From: Methanomassiliicoccales archaeon
Lineage (GTDB): Archaea > Thermoplasmatota > Thermoplasmata > SG8-5 > JAGLSY01
Length of the DNA stretch: 46,715 bases
Direction: 5' to 3'
NCBI GenBank assembly: GCA_030672365.1
Contig: DAOVGM010000023.1
Span: forward strand, 1 to 46,715
The notes beneath the pieces were generated by a model. That model worked only from the letters and a program-made list of their open reading frames with translations, made no database searches and had not been told where the DNA came from. Shown here piece by piece: positions 38,001-46,715 of this stretch. Each line of letters opens with the position of its first letter. Within the stretch, counting starts at the first letter, position 1. The translations under genes were made by a program, and so were the position numbers.

Positions 38001-39263
38001 CTCGGTTACATCAGCGTCGTTCCCGGCAGCCCGATCGTCGACGGGGGATTTTCAGACTGGACATCAGAAAGCAGTGTCGACGGAGCAGGCGAATCAGGAT
38101 TGAGCCAGAGCGCCGACATAAGCAGGTACGGCGCCCAGAACGATGGCTCGAGTTTATTCTTCTATCTCAGTACGGCGGACGACATAATGGCCGGTTATTC
38201 TGTACCCTCCAGATCATCCCGTGCACCATCAGGTCAGACAACAACTACCACCACAGCTGCGGACAGTGACGGCGACGGCCTCTTGGATGACGAAGAGCCG
38301 GAAGAGTTCAGGTTTGACTTCGACAACGACGGCATTCCTGATACGGAGGATAACGACAAGGACAACGACGGAATACTGGACTACGGCTCGGGGGGAAACG
38401 ACACCGAGCTCTACAACCCGGTCACGAAAGCCACGAGGTTCATAGGGACTTACAGGCGTCCCGCAATTACTGGCTATGACACAGCCCGTATTTTCATAAA
38501 CTCGGATAACAACACCGCAACCGGGTATTCAGGAAACGGAATAGGCGCGGATTATATGCTCGAATTCCTCGGCAAGGGTGGGGTGGTAAAAGAGGCCACA
38601 TCTTACGTATTCTCGGGTGCTTACCAGGGATCTTGGAACTGGTCGGAATCCGGAGTGCTGGCCTATCAGAAGGATACGATGCAATTGGAGGCTTCGCTGA
38701 ACGTAGCGACAACATCTGACATCGAAGTGTGGTTCGAGACAACTGCTTGGAATGGGGATGAGGACACATCAGATGATGTTGTACATGCGGTACTAGTAAC
38801 ATTTGCCGTCAGGTCTGGCGGTGGGGGTGAAGGTGTGTTGGGACCGACCTTCCCGGTCATGGTCTATGGGGTGGTGAAAAACAGCACAGGCCCCGCACCG
38901 GACGGAACATGGGTCACCATAGTTGTCAAAGACAGTGGTGGCACGCCACAGGCCTGGTACAACACCACGACTTCCACGATTGACGGCACCCAAGGCAGGT
39001 TTGTCAGAACAGGAATATATGTTCAGGCGGGCTGGACAATAGAGCTCAATGTGTCATATACTTGGTCTGGCTCGACATACACTGGCACCAACGGCACGAC
39101 TGTGGTTTCTAATAAGTACCTCTATAATATGGATGTCAATACCACATCTGCAGTTATTCCAGAGTTCAGATTCATCATTTTACCAATACTGGCATTTATT
39201 CCGTTAATTTCAATGAGTAGACGAAGGAGAAATAAGAAAAGAGCGGGCGGTGGTCGAAAATGA
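35058..39263 (+). CDS. Giant TPR/HhH/zinc-ribbon protein fused via TNG repeats to a surface module with PEF-type C-terminal anchor
   Basis: 1401 aa. Residues about 30-115: TPR-like helices. About 150-205: tandem helix-hairpin-helix ('LTGVPGIGHLKAKVLFDAG', 'VEGIGLKTAQKIK'). About 235-256: zinc ribbon 'CPLCKTI' ... 'CYECGMKF'. About 277-352: TPRs. About 355-495: very acidic. About 496-626: repeats of TNG(L/V) and GRTNG. About 638-658: hydrophobic segment after basic residues, signal-anchor-like. About 670-1060: two beta modules each opening with a 'DGDFADW'/'DGGFSDW' box and 'DNND/DNNTATGYS' (CBM9/DOMON-like). About 1068-1112: thrombospondin-3/dockerin-like Ca-binding Asp repeats. C-terminus: 'IPEFRFIILPILAF' then RRRRNKK, a PEF-CTERM-like sorting or anchor signal. 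The order implies a cytoplasmic N-terminal half and an external C-terminal half in one chain. Function unknown. Confidence 0.8.
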   Translation: MTPTKKRFTEDFISKWSKASSPEEVNRTEELLKRQEALLRKDPDNARLWMACGETLQILGKHSEALIAFLKARELEPTLPGLKLSISNAQARAGKPVEAVSGYLLSLQEVCESIDSPHLHKLKVRESVDDILKQMSRELSSDPERQRKAQAVNILTGVPGIGHLKAKVLFDAGFRSIKDLNEASVDELAEVEGIGLKTAQKIKIVVTFQEKAEGRLEDMPGVIGLDTDEKEEMECPLCKTILSASSAVCYECGMKFKEAGDTEDEDDLHGLLAEFDSILAAKPDAIATWNQKGGVLTKLERYEEAINAFNEVTVIDPNYPGVWNMKAEVFTKMGEHQKAASCFKRAMELGVATAVSEAAGEEVEELLHELDTFEDDSEIDKEVWLSEQRALQKELLDLAEVDTDDIDLELPSLDKEEAELLDIIMKDEKTAAESVEVEIPDIDEEDIKKIEEITRALDEERVPLARVEEEVTPEEVAAIEAVTKPLVGKAPEPKDRGMTNGLGRGMTNGLARKGMINGTGRTNGLTNGVGRTNGMTNDLTNGLGRTNGLTNGVGRTNGLTNGLTNGLGRTNGLTNGVGRTNGLTNGLTNGLTNGVTNGLTNGLRALKSGMTNGLTNGTGLTNGLGGRRFSREARRNKWKLYVIPLVTMLMLLVPMVSTTAPQQEQFPINIDGDFADWSNVQSISSNPVTGTFNANVDVTSCAMENNLERYLSFCVDVVGIMFAGEPVTQEGYVDVVHILIDTDNNDMTGYSVRGIGANYMLSISGWNGGIVSSSISAYSDMTNQDNFNGFISMTNIRAEINGQHLETQVAWSAMDILEPTGVTAVVHTQSWNGHHDFSDSFVTNALTIASATQTSRASETMSGANQPLLDIGITAVNADVDMANIRVSLVGTFQQTDVDALRLIDSAGAAVSQITNPSQNTTLSMVGTSIPRGQTSTFTLQADISSNAILGRTIGARIEKAGDISLLNGSASLVTIETANDLGYISVVPGSPIVDGGFSDWTSESSVDGAGESGLSQSADISRYGAQNDGSSLFFYLSTADDIMAGYSVPSRSSRAPSGQTTTTTTAADSDGDGLLDDEEPEEFRFDFDNDGIPDTEDNDKDNDGILDYGSGGNDTELYNPVTKATRFIGTYRRPAITGYDTARIFINSDNNTATGYSGNGIGADYMLEFLGKGGVVKEATSYVFSGAYQGSWNWSESGVLAYQKDTMQLEASLNVATTSDIEVWFETTAWNGDEDTSDDVVHAVLVTFAVRSGGGGEGVLGPTFPVMVYGVVKNSTGPAPDGTWVTIVVKDSGGTPQAWYNTTTSTIDGTQGRFVRTGIYVQAGWTIELNVSYTWSGSTYTGTNGTTVVSNKYLYNMDVNTTSAVIPEFRFIILPILAFIPLISMSRRRRNKKRAGGGRK
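36545..36935 (+). repeat. TNG-repeat coding region with a 72-bp tandem duplication
   Basis: Low-complexity repeat encoding about 30 TNG or TNG-like units with interspersed GR and GVGR. Within it, 36684-36755 and 36756-36827 are tandem 72-bp copies differing at only three bases, so the array has expanded recently. The reverse complement gives spurious Pro/Arg-rich ORFs. Confidence 0.9.
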
Positions 39264-39272
39264 TATATACTA
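39262..39272 (+). promoter_or_regulatory. TATA-like box before the FG-GAP protein gene
   Basis: 'gatatatactac' begins inside the stop codon of the preceding gene, 32-42 nt before the ATG at 39304; 'GAGGAGGAAAGAGG' immediately precedes that ATG. The gene could therefore have its own promoter in addition to read-through. Confidence 0.4.
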
Positions 39273-39303
39273 CTCGTAACAATATAAATGAGGAGGAAAG
39301 AGG

Positions 39304-42300
39304 ATGAAGCAAGATAGAGTAATGTGGGCATCTAAAATCATATGCACAGTCGTTGTTCTGATGATGGTAACAGCAACGATTTTACCGCTTACCGTGGGAG
39401 ACACGCTCTACGAGATTACATCTGGCGAGGGCGATTCTGGAGCAGGCACAACTGCGCAGTTCGGCTGGAACGTATCAAAGGCCGGAGACGTAGACGGCGA
39501 TGGCACACCAGATATCATCGTTGGAGCACCTAATGCAGATTATGGTGGTAACACAGATTGCGGTGCGGCCTTCATTTTCTTCGGCTATGAAGGTATTGAA
39601 GATAGCGACCTCAATGCCAGCAGCGCAAACGTTTCTATTTATGGGGCCAACGCCGGCGACCACTTCGGTTGGGACGTGAGCGATGCGGGGGATGTCAATG
39701 GTAATTATGCCGACATCATAATTGGCGCACCCGATGCTCTGACCTACGGTACGGACAGGAATGGGAGTGCTTATATTTTCTATGGTAAAGGCCTGGACTG
39801 GGAGGCAGTGACCGACGATGGGGTCTGGGCTTTGTCTTCGACTGCGGCTAACGTCACCATCGATGGCGAGGCAGACGGCGACAGGTTCGGGGCGAGCGTG
39901 AGCTGTGCTGGCAATTATGATAATTTAGTTAATGATGATGTGATAGTGGGGGCGCCGAATGCTGATTCAGGAAAAGGCAGAGCCTACATATTCTATGATG
40001 GCTCCATGTCCACAAGTATCAGTGCAGCAAATGCAGATATAATCATGAATGGAAAACATGAAAATGGCAAATTCGGCACATCTGTTTCATCTGCTGGTGA
40101 CACAGATGGAGTTGGCGGCACAGAGGTTGTTGTTGGTGAGCCAGGTAGTGAAAGGGCGTATGTATATTATCCCCCCTCAGACCAGACTGCGAATGCTGAT
40201 GACCCGGCTAGCGGAACCGTGACGCCAAGCACGAATGGATATGTAAAGACACAAGCAAGCGATGATGATTATGAGATTTTGGAGGAGGAAGCAGGAGGCG
40301 GATCTTCCGTAATCTGGGATGATGATTTTGAGACCGATAAAGGATGGACTGGTTATGGAGGTGGTGGAGAATGGGAGCGAGCGGCTCCGAGTGGTCTTGG
40401 GGGTGAGCACGGGAATTCAGATCCAAGTGCAGACCATACAAGTGGTTCAGGGACGCTCTGTCTCGGGAATGACATCACAGGTGGAGGTACGTATCTAGGC
40501 GACTATGAGAATACCGGAGGAACCACCTACTGGATTACTTCGCCTTCGATAGATTTTACAGGGAAGACTAATGTTCACATGCGCTTCTGGCGCTACCTCA
40601 ACGTCGAGAACAGCGCCTATGACAATGCATACATTGAAACTCAGAACGGTGTAACAGGATGGACCCGCCTTTGGGACAACACAGACTTCCTCGTCACCGA
40701 TAATGTCTGGATTCAGGTAATATATGATGTGTCAACGATGGCTGATAACCAGAACGCTTTCCAGGTGCGTTTCGGTATCGATGGGGACAGTACCTGGTTC
40801 TTTTCGGGCTGGAACATAGACGATTTCGAACTACTAACTGGAACCTTGGCTACGTATGATTATTCCTCTGGTTACAACACGGACAAGTGGTCTTATGATA
40901 AGTCAAACGAGGCTGTCCGACCACCTGGCTCTGGTCCTGCCGTTGCCGGGGAAGCAGCATTCACAAGTGCCAACATTGCTGGAACCGATAATATCCGATA
41001 CTCAACCACTATCACTGCAGGAACCTATAGCTTTCAACGCTTCGAGATCAACATTGCCGAGAATCCTGCAAACATTGATGGACTCTACCTGGAGTATGAG
41101 GGCGGTGCTTCAGGAACAGCTACTGGGACCAACGGCTACATGTGGAACTTCACTTCTGGAGCATGGGAGGTCTGGGCAAACACCCCAATGTATGTTGGTG
41201 GTGATACCGCGTCAGACGTTTCTTATTTGAATGGATTCTCAAACTATATCAGCGGTGGGAAGCTTTACTTTCTGGCCGAGTGTGGTGCATCTGATGTAGG
41301 GATAACACATCGTACCGATCATGTCCAGGTTCAAATATTCACCGAGAGTGCAATTTCAACTAGCAAACTAGAGCACAAATGGACAATTCCTGTAACCACA
41401 GGCGGCACATTCTACCTAGAAGCGAATCGAACAGACAAAGGCGAGGGCGACACATTAGATTTCTATTACTCGCTCACAGGCACTGGCACAGTGGGAGACA
41501 CTGGTGCTGGATGGGTCTCGATGATGGGCCAGATCACGATTCCAACAACTGGTGACCCAGACAGCTACCAAACCTATTCAGACTCAACCCTGGACACCCA
41601 CACAGGCCCTTTGTATATTGGAGTTGTTGACGCAGACAGAACAGGTGACAACACTTTGAAAGATGTGCTATGTGTTGATCATATGTTTGTTCGAGGGATA
41701 TCTTTCAAAGAACTTATTGGAGAAAGAGTAACCCAGAGCACAGATTATACGGCGACAGCAGATACTGCTGTAACTGGCACAGTTACAAACACCTACGCCA
41801 AAACCCAGGCAACAGATGATGATTATGAATCAATACAGGAAGTATCTGTTGCAGCCACATATGATTATGATTATACAACAGACGAAGTGTTTACCCAGTC
41901 TGAGTCTCACACAAACGACCACACAGCCACGCAAGCGCTTGGGGGGAACACCGAGGATATTGTTGAGCTGAGTATGCCTGGTGGTGGAAACGAATATCTA
42001 TACGTTGACGGTTGGGGCAGCGAAAGAACAGCCTGGACAGAAGCTGGCAATGCGCCTTACCTGAATGCACAAGATGAGCCTACACATATCATTAGCACGA
42101 CAAGTGATGGTGCACAGAGCGGAGATTACACATTCCAGAATAGTGCTATTACAGGGACCTTTTCGAGTTCGCAGGTCGAATTCTATGCTAACAATGATGA
42201 TGGTGCGGCTAATGATGAATTCCTCGTATACATTCACGATGGCACTTCGTGGAATTACATTGGCACGGTTCAACCAACAGGTACTATATATGCATGGTTT

Positions 42301-45300
42301 GCACTAGATACTTCAGGCATATTAGATACTGAAACCAAAATTGATGCCGCTAAACTATATGTAGAGTTCAACAGGGTTGGACAAACAGATGATGTTCGAA
42401 TCGATTGCGCTCGCATTTATTGGGAGACCACAGGCGTAGCTCATGAGTCACTCGAGCACAAATGGCAGTTCACTAACACGCCATTGTCAGCCTCGCAATA
42501 TGAATTCCATGCCTTTGTGGGCTGGGACGGGGCTGGGGCTGGGGACGACACCTTCGAGTATTACTACTCAGAGGCAAACCCCCCAACCACCAGTGTCGGT
42601 GACCCCTCAGAATGGACATTGATGTTCACTGACAGCACTGAAGCAGTAAACGAGCAGACCTTCGACCTTGACAATGATGGATACACTGGCGGAACCTTCT
42701 ATGTAGGGGTTATTGACACTGCCAGTTCAGGTGATGGTAAGGACACTTTGATTGTCGATTATTTGTATGTGGAAACATTGATTACACCTGCAACATCAGA
42801 GTTAGAACATAAATGGACCTTTGCCGGTGTCAGTGCTGGAACTGACACGACCTTCTACCTTGAAGCTTACCGCACCAATCTGGATAGTGAAGATTTCGAG
42901 TTCTATTACTCTACCACTGGTGCGGGAAGTGTCAGCACCTGGACACCGATGCCTAGTCTTGATCTTACAAAGACCACTGATGACGATGTCTACCAAGAAT
43001 TTTCTGATGGGACATTGGACGCGTTCACTGGCACTCTCTATGTTGGGGTGATAGATGCGACAAGTGGAGATTCTAACCTGGATACGGTTTACATAGACCA
43101 CATGTACTTCAGAGCATCAGGGGCGATGCTTGATTCTGATTTTGGTTTCTCTGTTGGCTATGTTGATAATTTGAACGATGATGGTAGTAATACACCAGAT
43201 GTGTTGATTGGTGCACCCTCAGCTAACAACGGTTACGCATATGGCTGGTTCGACGGCGATTTTGAAACTATGGCATCCAGAACAGACACGAGCCAAGCAG
43301 ATTTTACTGTTTCGGGAAGTAGCCTGGCATCGAGTAATCCAAATAATAACATTTTTGCAACATCTGGTGGGGACTTGAATTTGAGTGCTAATATAATCTT
43401 TGAAGATGATTTTGAGGATGATACTGTAGGAGGCAACCCTGACGATCCTCCCTGGACAACAACTGAAGATGCGGATGCGGTGGTTTCGATTGTTAATACG
43501 ATTTATTATCCTCCATCAGATCCAAGTGGCCAGTGTGTTGAGCTTGCAGATTCTGGTACGGGACCTGTTGGTGATTATTGTAGAATCACAGCATCATTTA
43601 CTGCAATTGCTGAAGGGTGTGTAGAATATTATCTTCGAGTAAGCAATACCGAGGAAACCGATATATTTGTAAAGACAGGTGCTACAAACGTAATGATTAT
43701 GTTTTTTTCAGGTAATAACATATACTGGCATGACGGGAGTAACCATGACATAGGCGATTATGTCATTGATACATGGTATCACGTAAGACTGATATTCGAT
43801 TGTGACACAAATAAATATGATATATATATCGACGATATGGTAACGCCAGCAAAAACTGGTGCTGATTTTGATACAGGTGCAACCGATGTCAATACAATTG
43901 AATTTGTATCGCCTACCGGCACTACCGTAACAGCCTATATAGATAAGATAAAGGTCTATGATTTTGATACCCCTGGCAACTACACCTCATCAACCACCAC
44001 GGCCCCCTATTATTTAACTGCCGTTAAACCATATTGGAATCTCACAACACCCACGGGTACCACAGCCTGGATAAACATCTCAAGGGATGGTGGTATAACT
44101 TGGAATCAATCTGCCATCTCCAATGGCTGTTGGTACACCTTCCCAAGTGAGGCCATAGGCAAGGAACTGTGTTATAAGATTGAGATGTCAACCACCCATG
44201 TTGGCTTCACCCCTGTTTTGGAGGATATCACACTGTATTACGAATACTGCAATCCTCCGGATGTAACATTCACCGGCTCATCCTCCGGCGACAAATTCGG
44301 CTTTTCGGTAGCTTCAGCTGGCGATATCGACGGCGACAGCATAGGTGACATAATCGTTGGAGCGCCGTATGATGATGACGGTGGAGCAGATGCCGGCGGT
44401 ATATTCGTTTATTGTGGCGGCGCGTATCTTTCAGGAACTGTCTCGGCAGCGAACGCTAACTTCACCTACTTCGGTGAGAACGCTGGCGATATGTTAGGTT
44501 GGTCTGTGAGCACAGCCGGGGATATCAACGAGCACGGATACGATGATGTGATTGCTGGTGCGCCATACTATGACTCCTCCAAGGGGATGGCGTATGCGTT
44601 GTCGATAGCTCTGCCCATGAAAATCACATCTTTTACAATAGCTGAGAACAGTTCTGATGCACTGGACGTGGACCTGAGCTGGAGTTCTGTCAAGGGCGCT
44701 ACAAAATACAAAATATTCAGATCCGACAGACCTTGGAAGTTCAACTGGGCCTCCCCTATTGCCACAATCGATGCTCCGGCGACATCATGGACAGATACAA
44801 CTGCCGCGAGGAACACCACTAATTCGCAAAACATGACCGCCTATTACTATGCGATAAGGGCCGAGAATCCAATAGGTGAGTTGGGCTCATTCAAAATGTT
44901 CGCCATATACCGCATGGACCTTGTGAAAGGATGGAACCTTGTATCGTGGTTCTCGAATGCTACTCAGGACATAGAATCAGAAGCCTTCAAGAACTTGGAG
45001 GATGACGACGGCACGAATCCCGACACTTACGAATACGACAAGGTCGAACGCTGGAATCCGACCACCCAGCAGTGGGAATCATACACTACAGATGGTGATC
45101 TCGGTCCGTTCTCAGATATGGCTCCGGGCTATGCGTATGCTGTGCAGTGCAACCACACAGGCGGCGATGGCGTAATCACATGGACGTACACGGAGGACTT
45201 CGGCTCTCCGACGTTCAGCTCTGCAGACGATTCGGCATTGGGTGCTCCGACAAACTTCCAGCTTGCACGAAATGCCGGCAACCCCGACCATGTGGACTTG

Positions 45301-45795
45301 AGCTGGACCGCGGTTGGCGGAGCCGCCCGTTACAACATTTACCGCTCCACAACGAAATGGGGCTTTGACTTCAACTCTCCAATATATTTCACGGCAAACG
45401 GAGCAGAAGTTACCTGGACTGACACGACATCGACACAGGAGAACGGTGCATACAACCACTCGGTTTACTACTACATTGTCCGGGCTGTTGATGCAAGCGG
45501 CGATATAGAGAAGAACACCAATGCTGTCGGCATGCACAGGATGGACTTTATGACTGGTATCAACTATATCAGCTGGGGCGTGATGAAAATCGAAGACATA
45601 GACGCGGCAGCGTTGGCCAGTCTAACCTGGGGCGGCGATTATTTTGCAGTATCTCGCTGGAACGAGACAGCACAGGAATTCAATAATACTGACTGGGCCA
45701 CAGTAAATGACTTCACCGACTTTGAGCCGGGATACGGGTACGCAGTGTATGCGATACAGGCATGCACCTGGACCTACGTTGAGTACACGACATGA
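39304..45795 (+). CDS. Secreted giant FG-GAP (integrin-alpha-like) protein with inserted modules
   Basis: 2163 aa with an N-terminal signal peptide (hydrophobic 'ICTVVVLMMVTATILPL', cleavage probably near residue 30). FG-GAP/Ca-binding blades, recognisable by 'FG..V..AGD..GD...DIIVGAP', occur four times in the first 290 residues, once near 1290, and twice near 1660-1760. Seven blades would close one beta-propeller, but about 1000 and 350 residues are inserted between them. The first insert holds a jelly-roll-like region and three modules starting 'LEHKW' with 'YVGVIDA'-like strands; another insert resembles a LamG/concanavalin fold ('IYIDDMVTPAKTG'). The end carries two Fn3-like modules ('ALDVDLSWSSVKGATKYKIFR', shortened here to its core) each followed by a 'WNLVSW'/'INYISW' module. 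No C-terminal anchor is seen, so it is secreted or held by a partner. Probable cell-surface binding; ligand unknown. Confidence 0.8.
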   Translation: MKQDRVMWASKIICTVVVLMMVTATILPLTVGDTLYEITSGEGDSGAGTTAQFGWNVSKAGDVDGDGTPDIIVGAPNADYGGNTDCGAAFIFFGYEGIEDSDLNASSANVSIYGANAGDHFGWDVSDAGDVNGNYADIIIGAPDALTYGTDRNGSAYIFYGKGLDWEAVTDDGVWALSSTAANVTIDGEADGDRFGASVSCAGNYDNLVNDDVIVGAPNADSGKGRAYIFYDGSMSTSISAANADIIMNGKHENGKFGTSVSSAGDTDGVGGTEVVVGEPGSERAYVYYPPSDQTANADDPASGTVTPSTNGYVKTQASDDDYEILEEEAGGGSSVIWDDDFETDKGWTGYGGGGEWERAAPSGLGGEHGNSDPSADHTSGSGTLCLGNDITGGGTYLGDYENTGGTTYWITSPSIDFTGKTNVHMRFWRYLNVENSAYDNAYIETQNGVTGWTRLWDNTDFLVTDNVWIQVIYDVSTMADNQNAFQVRFGIDGDSTWFFSGWNIDDFELLTGTLATYDYSSGYNTDKWSYDKSNEAVRPPGSGPAVAGEAAFTSANIAGTDNIRYSTTITAGTYSFQRFEINIAENPANIDGLYLEYEGGASGTATGTNGYMWNFTSGAWEVWANTPMYVGGDTASDVSYLNGFSNYISGGKLYFLAECGASDVGITHRTDHVQVQIFTESAISTSKLEHKWTIPVTTGGTFYLEANRTDKGEGDTLDFYYSLTGTGTVGDTGAGWVSMMGQITIPTTGDPDSYQTYSDSTLDTHTGPLYIGVVDADRTGDNTLKDVLCVDHMFVRGISFKELIGERVTQSTDYTATADTAVTGTVTNTYAKTQATDDDYESIQEVSVAATYDYDYTTDEVFTQSESHTNDHTATQALGGNTEDIVELSMPGGGNEYLYVDGWGSERTAWTEAGNAPYLNAQDEPTHIISTTSDGAQSGDYTFQNSAITGTFSSSQVEFYANNDDGAANDEFLVYIHDGTSWNYIGTVQPTGTIYAWFALDTSGILDTETKIDAAKLYVEFNRVGQTDDVRIDCARIYWETTGVAHESLEHKWQFTNTPLSASQYEFHAFVGWDGAGAGDDTFEYYYSEANPPTTSVGDPSEWTLMFTDSTEAVNEQTFDLDNDGYTGGTFYVGVIDTASSGDGKDTLIVDYLYVETLITPATSELEHKWTFAGVSAGTDTTFYLEAYRTNLDSEDFEFYYSTTGAGSVSTWTPMPSLDLTKTTDDDVYQEFSDGTLDAFTGTLYVGVIDATSGDSNLDTVYIDHMYFRASGAMLDSDFGFSVGYVDNLNDDGSNTPDVLIGAPSANNGYAYGWFDGDFETMASRTDTSQADFTVSGSSLASSNPNNNIFATSGGDLNLSANIIFEDDFEDDTVGGNPDDPPWTTTEDADAVVSIVNTIYYPPSDPSGQCVELADSGTGPVGDYCRITASFTAIAEGCVEYYLRVSNTEETDIFVKTGATNVMIMFFSGNNIYWHDGSNHDIGDYVIDTWYHVRLIFDCDTNKYDIYIDDMVTPAKTGADFDTGATDVNTIEFVSPTGTTVTAYIDKIKVYDFDTPGNYTSSTTTAPYYLTAVKPYWNLTTPTGTTAWINISRDGGITWNQSAISNGCWYTFPSEAIGKELCYKIEMSTTHVGFTPVLEDITLYYEYCNPPDVTFTGSSSGDKFGFSVASAGDIDGDSIGDIIVGAPYDDDGGADAGGIFVYCGGAYLSGTVSAANANFTYFGENAGDMLGWSVSTAGDINEHGYDDVIAGAPYYDSSKGMAYALSIALPMKITSFTIAENSSDALDVDLSWSSVKGATKYKIFRSDRPWKFNWASPIATIDAPATSWTDTTAARNTTNSQNMTAYYYAIRAENPIGELGSFKMFAIYRMDLVKGWNLVSWFSNATQDIESEAFKNLEDDDGTNPDTYEYDKVERWNPTTQQWESYTTDGDLGPFSDMAPGYAYAVQCNHTGGDGVITWTYTEDFGSPTFSSADDSALGAPTNFQLARNAGNPDHVDLSWTAVGGAARYNIYRSTTKWGFDFNSPIYFTANGAEVTWTDTTSTQENGAYNHSVYYYIVRAVDASGDIEKNTNAVGMHRMDFMTGINYISWGVMKIEDIDAAALASLTWGGDYFAVSRWNETAQEFNNTDWATVNDFTDFEPGYGYAVYAIQACTWTYVEYTT

Positions 45796-45808
45796 TGGTG
45801 TCGATAGA

Positions 45809-46715
45809 ATGGCTGTGAAAGACAGAAAGCCAATCATTCTTCTTTCTATTTTCCTGATTGCACTCAGCATGAGCCACATAACTCCATCGACAGTTGCCGC
45901 GCCGTTCGCGATCACGGTGAGCGGGAATGTGTTCGATGACACAGGGATGCCAGCACCAATCGGGACGCAAGTGAACATCACCATCTACGACGGCCCAATC
46001 CTGAACAGTGTATACGCAGCCACGGTACTGGATGTATACGGTTTCTACTACAACGATACCGTTTTCGCAGACTACGGATACAACATTTCGGTCAATGCAA
46101 CATTTGATAGTTTTTTCGATGAAAACAATGCCACAGTGGTTTTCGGCAAAGCCTCGTATAAAATACATATTGGCACTGTGATATACAGTGTTGGAATCAA
46201 TCAGCCAGCCGACAAAAATGGCAACCCTGGTGCAACGCTTTTTTACACATTCAATATAACCAATACAGGTAATGTGAAGGATAGATATACATTGGAGGTT
46301 AGCTCGTCGTCAGGATGGTCTGTAGCCATTCCCCGGGGGAACACAACGGATGTCATTATGCCAGGGGGTTCCGAGGATGTTGTGGTCGAAGTTACCATTC
46401 CACCAAACGCCCCCGCATTTACCACAGACACTTTGACTTTCAGGGTCATATCTGTCCTTGAACCTACGACCGAGGGCACAGTTAATGTCGTGACCACCGT
46501 AAACCAAGTAGTAGATGTGGAAGTCATACCTCCATCAGCATCATCTGGCTTGCCTGGTGAAACACTACTATTGACATTTCAGGTGAAGAATACCGGCAAC
46601 GGGAATGATTCATTTTTTCTATCAGCATCCAGTACCAATCCAACCTGGACATGTTCCCTGATTGGTGATTCAAACACACCAGTAATCAATAACGATGCGA
46701 CATTGAGTGTAAATG
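45809..46715 (+). CDS. Secreted NEW3/CARDB-like repeat protein (partial, runs off the window)
   Basis: Open to the right edge (302 codons visible), starting at the ATG at 45809, 13 nt after the FG-GAP gene stop. An N-terminal signal peptide ('PIILLSIFLIALSM', Ala-rich cleavage 'STVAA') is followed by an SpaA/carboxypeptidase-regulatory-like beta domain ('ITVSGNVFDDTGMPAPIGT') and then NEW3/COG1470-type Ig-like units: 'FYTFNITNTGNVKDRYTLEV' and 'LLTFQVKNTGNGNDSFFLSA', with 'IPPNAP' between. These units typify archaeal surface or S-layer-associated proteins, usually ending in a membrane anchor that would lie beyond the window. The only upstream ATGs (45793, 45796) run into a stop. Probably co-transcribed with the FG-GAP gene. 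Confidence 0.78.
   Translation, partial: MAVKDRKPIILLSIFLIALSMSHITPSTVAAPFAITVSGNVFDDTGMPAPIGTQVNITIYDGPILNSVYAATVLDVYGFYYNDTVFADYGYNISVNATFDSFFDENNATVVFGKASYKIHIGTVIYSVGINQPADKNGNPGATLFYTFNITNTGNVKDRYTLEVSSSSGWSVAIPRGNTTDVIMPGGSEDVVVEVTIPPNAPAFTTDTLTFRVISVLEPTTEGTVNVVTTVNQVVDVEVIPPSASSGLPGETLLLTFQVKNTGNGNDSFFLSASSTNPTWTCSLIGDSNTPVINNDATLSVN

Overview
The window reads as a piece of an anaerobic archaeal genome, most likely an uncultured Thermoplasmatota-like lineage (the lineage is inference). Evidence for Archaea: AT-rich TATA-like boxes about 25 nt upstream of several starts, a gene for an RNA-binding exosome-type protein with an apparently leaderless start, KaiC-like and AAA-TPR ATPases, multi-subunit ferredoxin-linked 2-oxoacid oxidoreductases, and surface proteins with a PEF-type C-terminal membrane anchor. 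Good Shine-Dalgarno sequences decide most internal starts. Many genes overlap by 1-4 nt, as in long operons.

Layout. 1-1.9 kb: tail of a surface protein and a membrane sensor. 2.0-4.4 kb (minus): a thiolase/DUF35/3-oxoacyl reductase operon. 4.4-16.3 kb (plus): a structured RNA element, a DUF2080 mini-protein, then a long operon encoding a class I (Azoarcus bzd-type) ATP-dependent benzoyl-CoA reductase (N, O, P, Q subunits), a ferredoxin, an 836-aa NuoG/GltD-type NAD(P)H:ferredoxin oxidoreductase, two GNAT acetyltransferases, a CxxC mini-protein, a metallo-beta-lactamase-fold hydrolase, a MoaD/ThiS protein, a tungsten/molybdenum aldehyde:ferredoxin oxidoreductase and its four-cluster ferredoxin. 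16.3-23.7 kb (minus): a 2-hydroxyacyl-CoA dehydratase-like protein, a ketopantoate-reductase-family dehydrogenase, an FAD disulfide-type oxidoreductase, a large AAA/TPR regulator and a methyltransferase. 23.8-26.5 kb (plus): a second copy of the structured RNA, a dehydratase-activator ATPase and an acyl-CoA ligase. 26.5-32.0 kb (minus): a six-gene por-ior operon for two 2-oxoacid:ferredoxin oxidoreductases. 32.2-34.7 kb (plus): information-processing and regulatory genes. 34.7-46.7 kb (plus): a third RNA copy and three very large or secreted surface-protein genes.

How it fits together (inference). IOR would turn aryl pyruvates from aromatic amino acids into aryl-acetyl-CoA plus reduced ferredoxin. 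The acyl-CoA ligase would activate carboxylic acids. The PanE-type dehydrogenase, HgdB-like protein and activator could form a reductive 2-oxoacid/2-hydroxyacyl-CoA branch. The bzd-type enzyme would dearomatise an aryl-CoA with ferredoxin electrons supplied through the 836-aa reductase and possibly AOR. The thiolase and ketoreductase could act in later beta-oxidation. Dienoyl-CoA hydratase and ring-opening hydrolase genes are not in the window, so the exact aromatic substrate is unproven.

Most novel signals: a roughly 210-255 nt structured RNA family in three intergenic copies with compensatory base changes, one copy beside a DUF2080 transposon-associated gene; a sensory domain shared between a membrane protein and the inside of an AAA ATPase; an apparent AUA start codon in porG; a hairpin sequestering the porD ribosome-binding site; and a 1401-aa protein joining TPR/HhH/zinc-ribbon domains to a surface module through a TNG-repeat linker.
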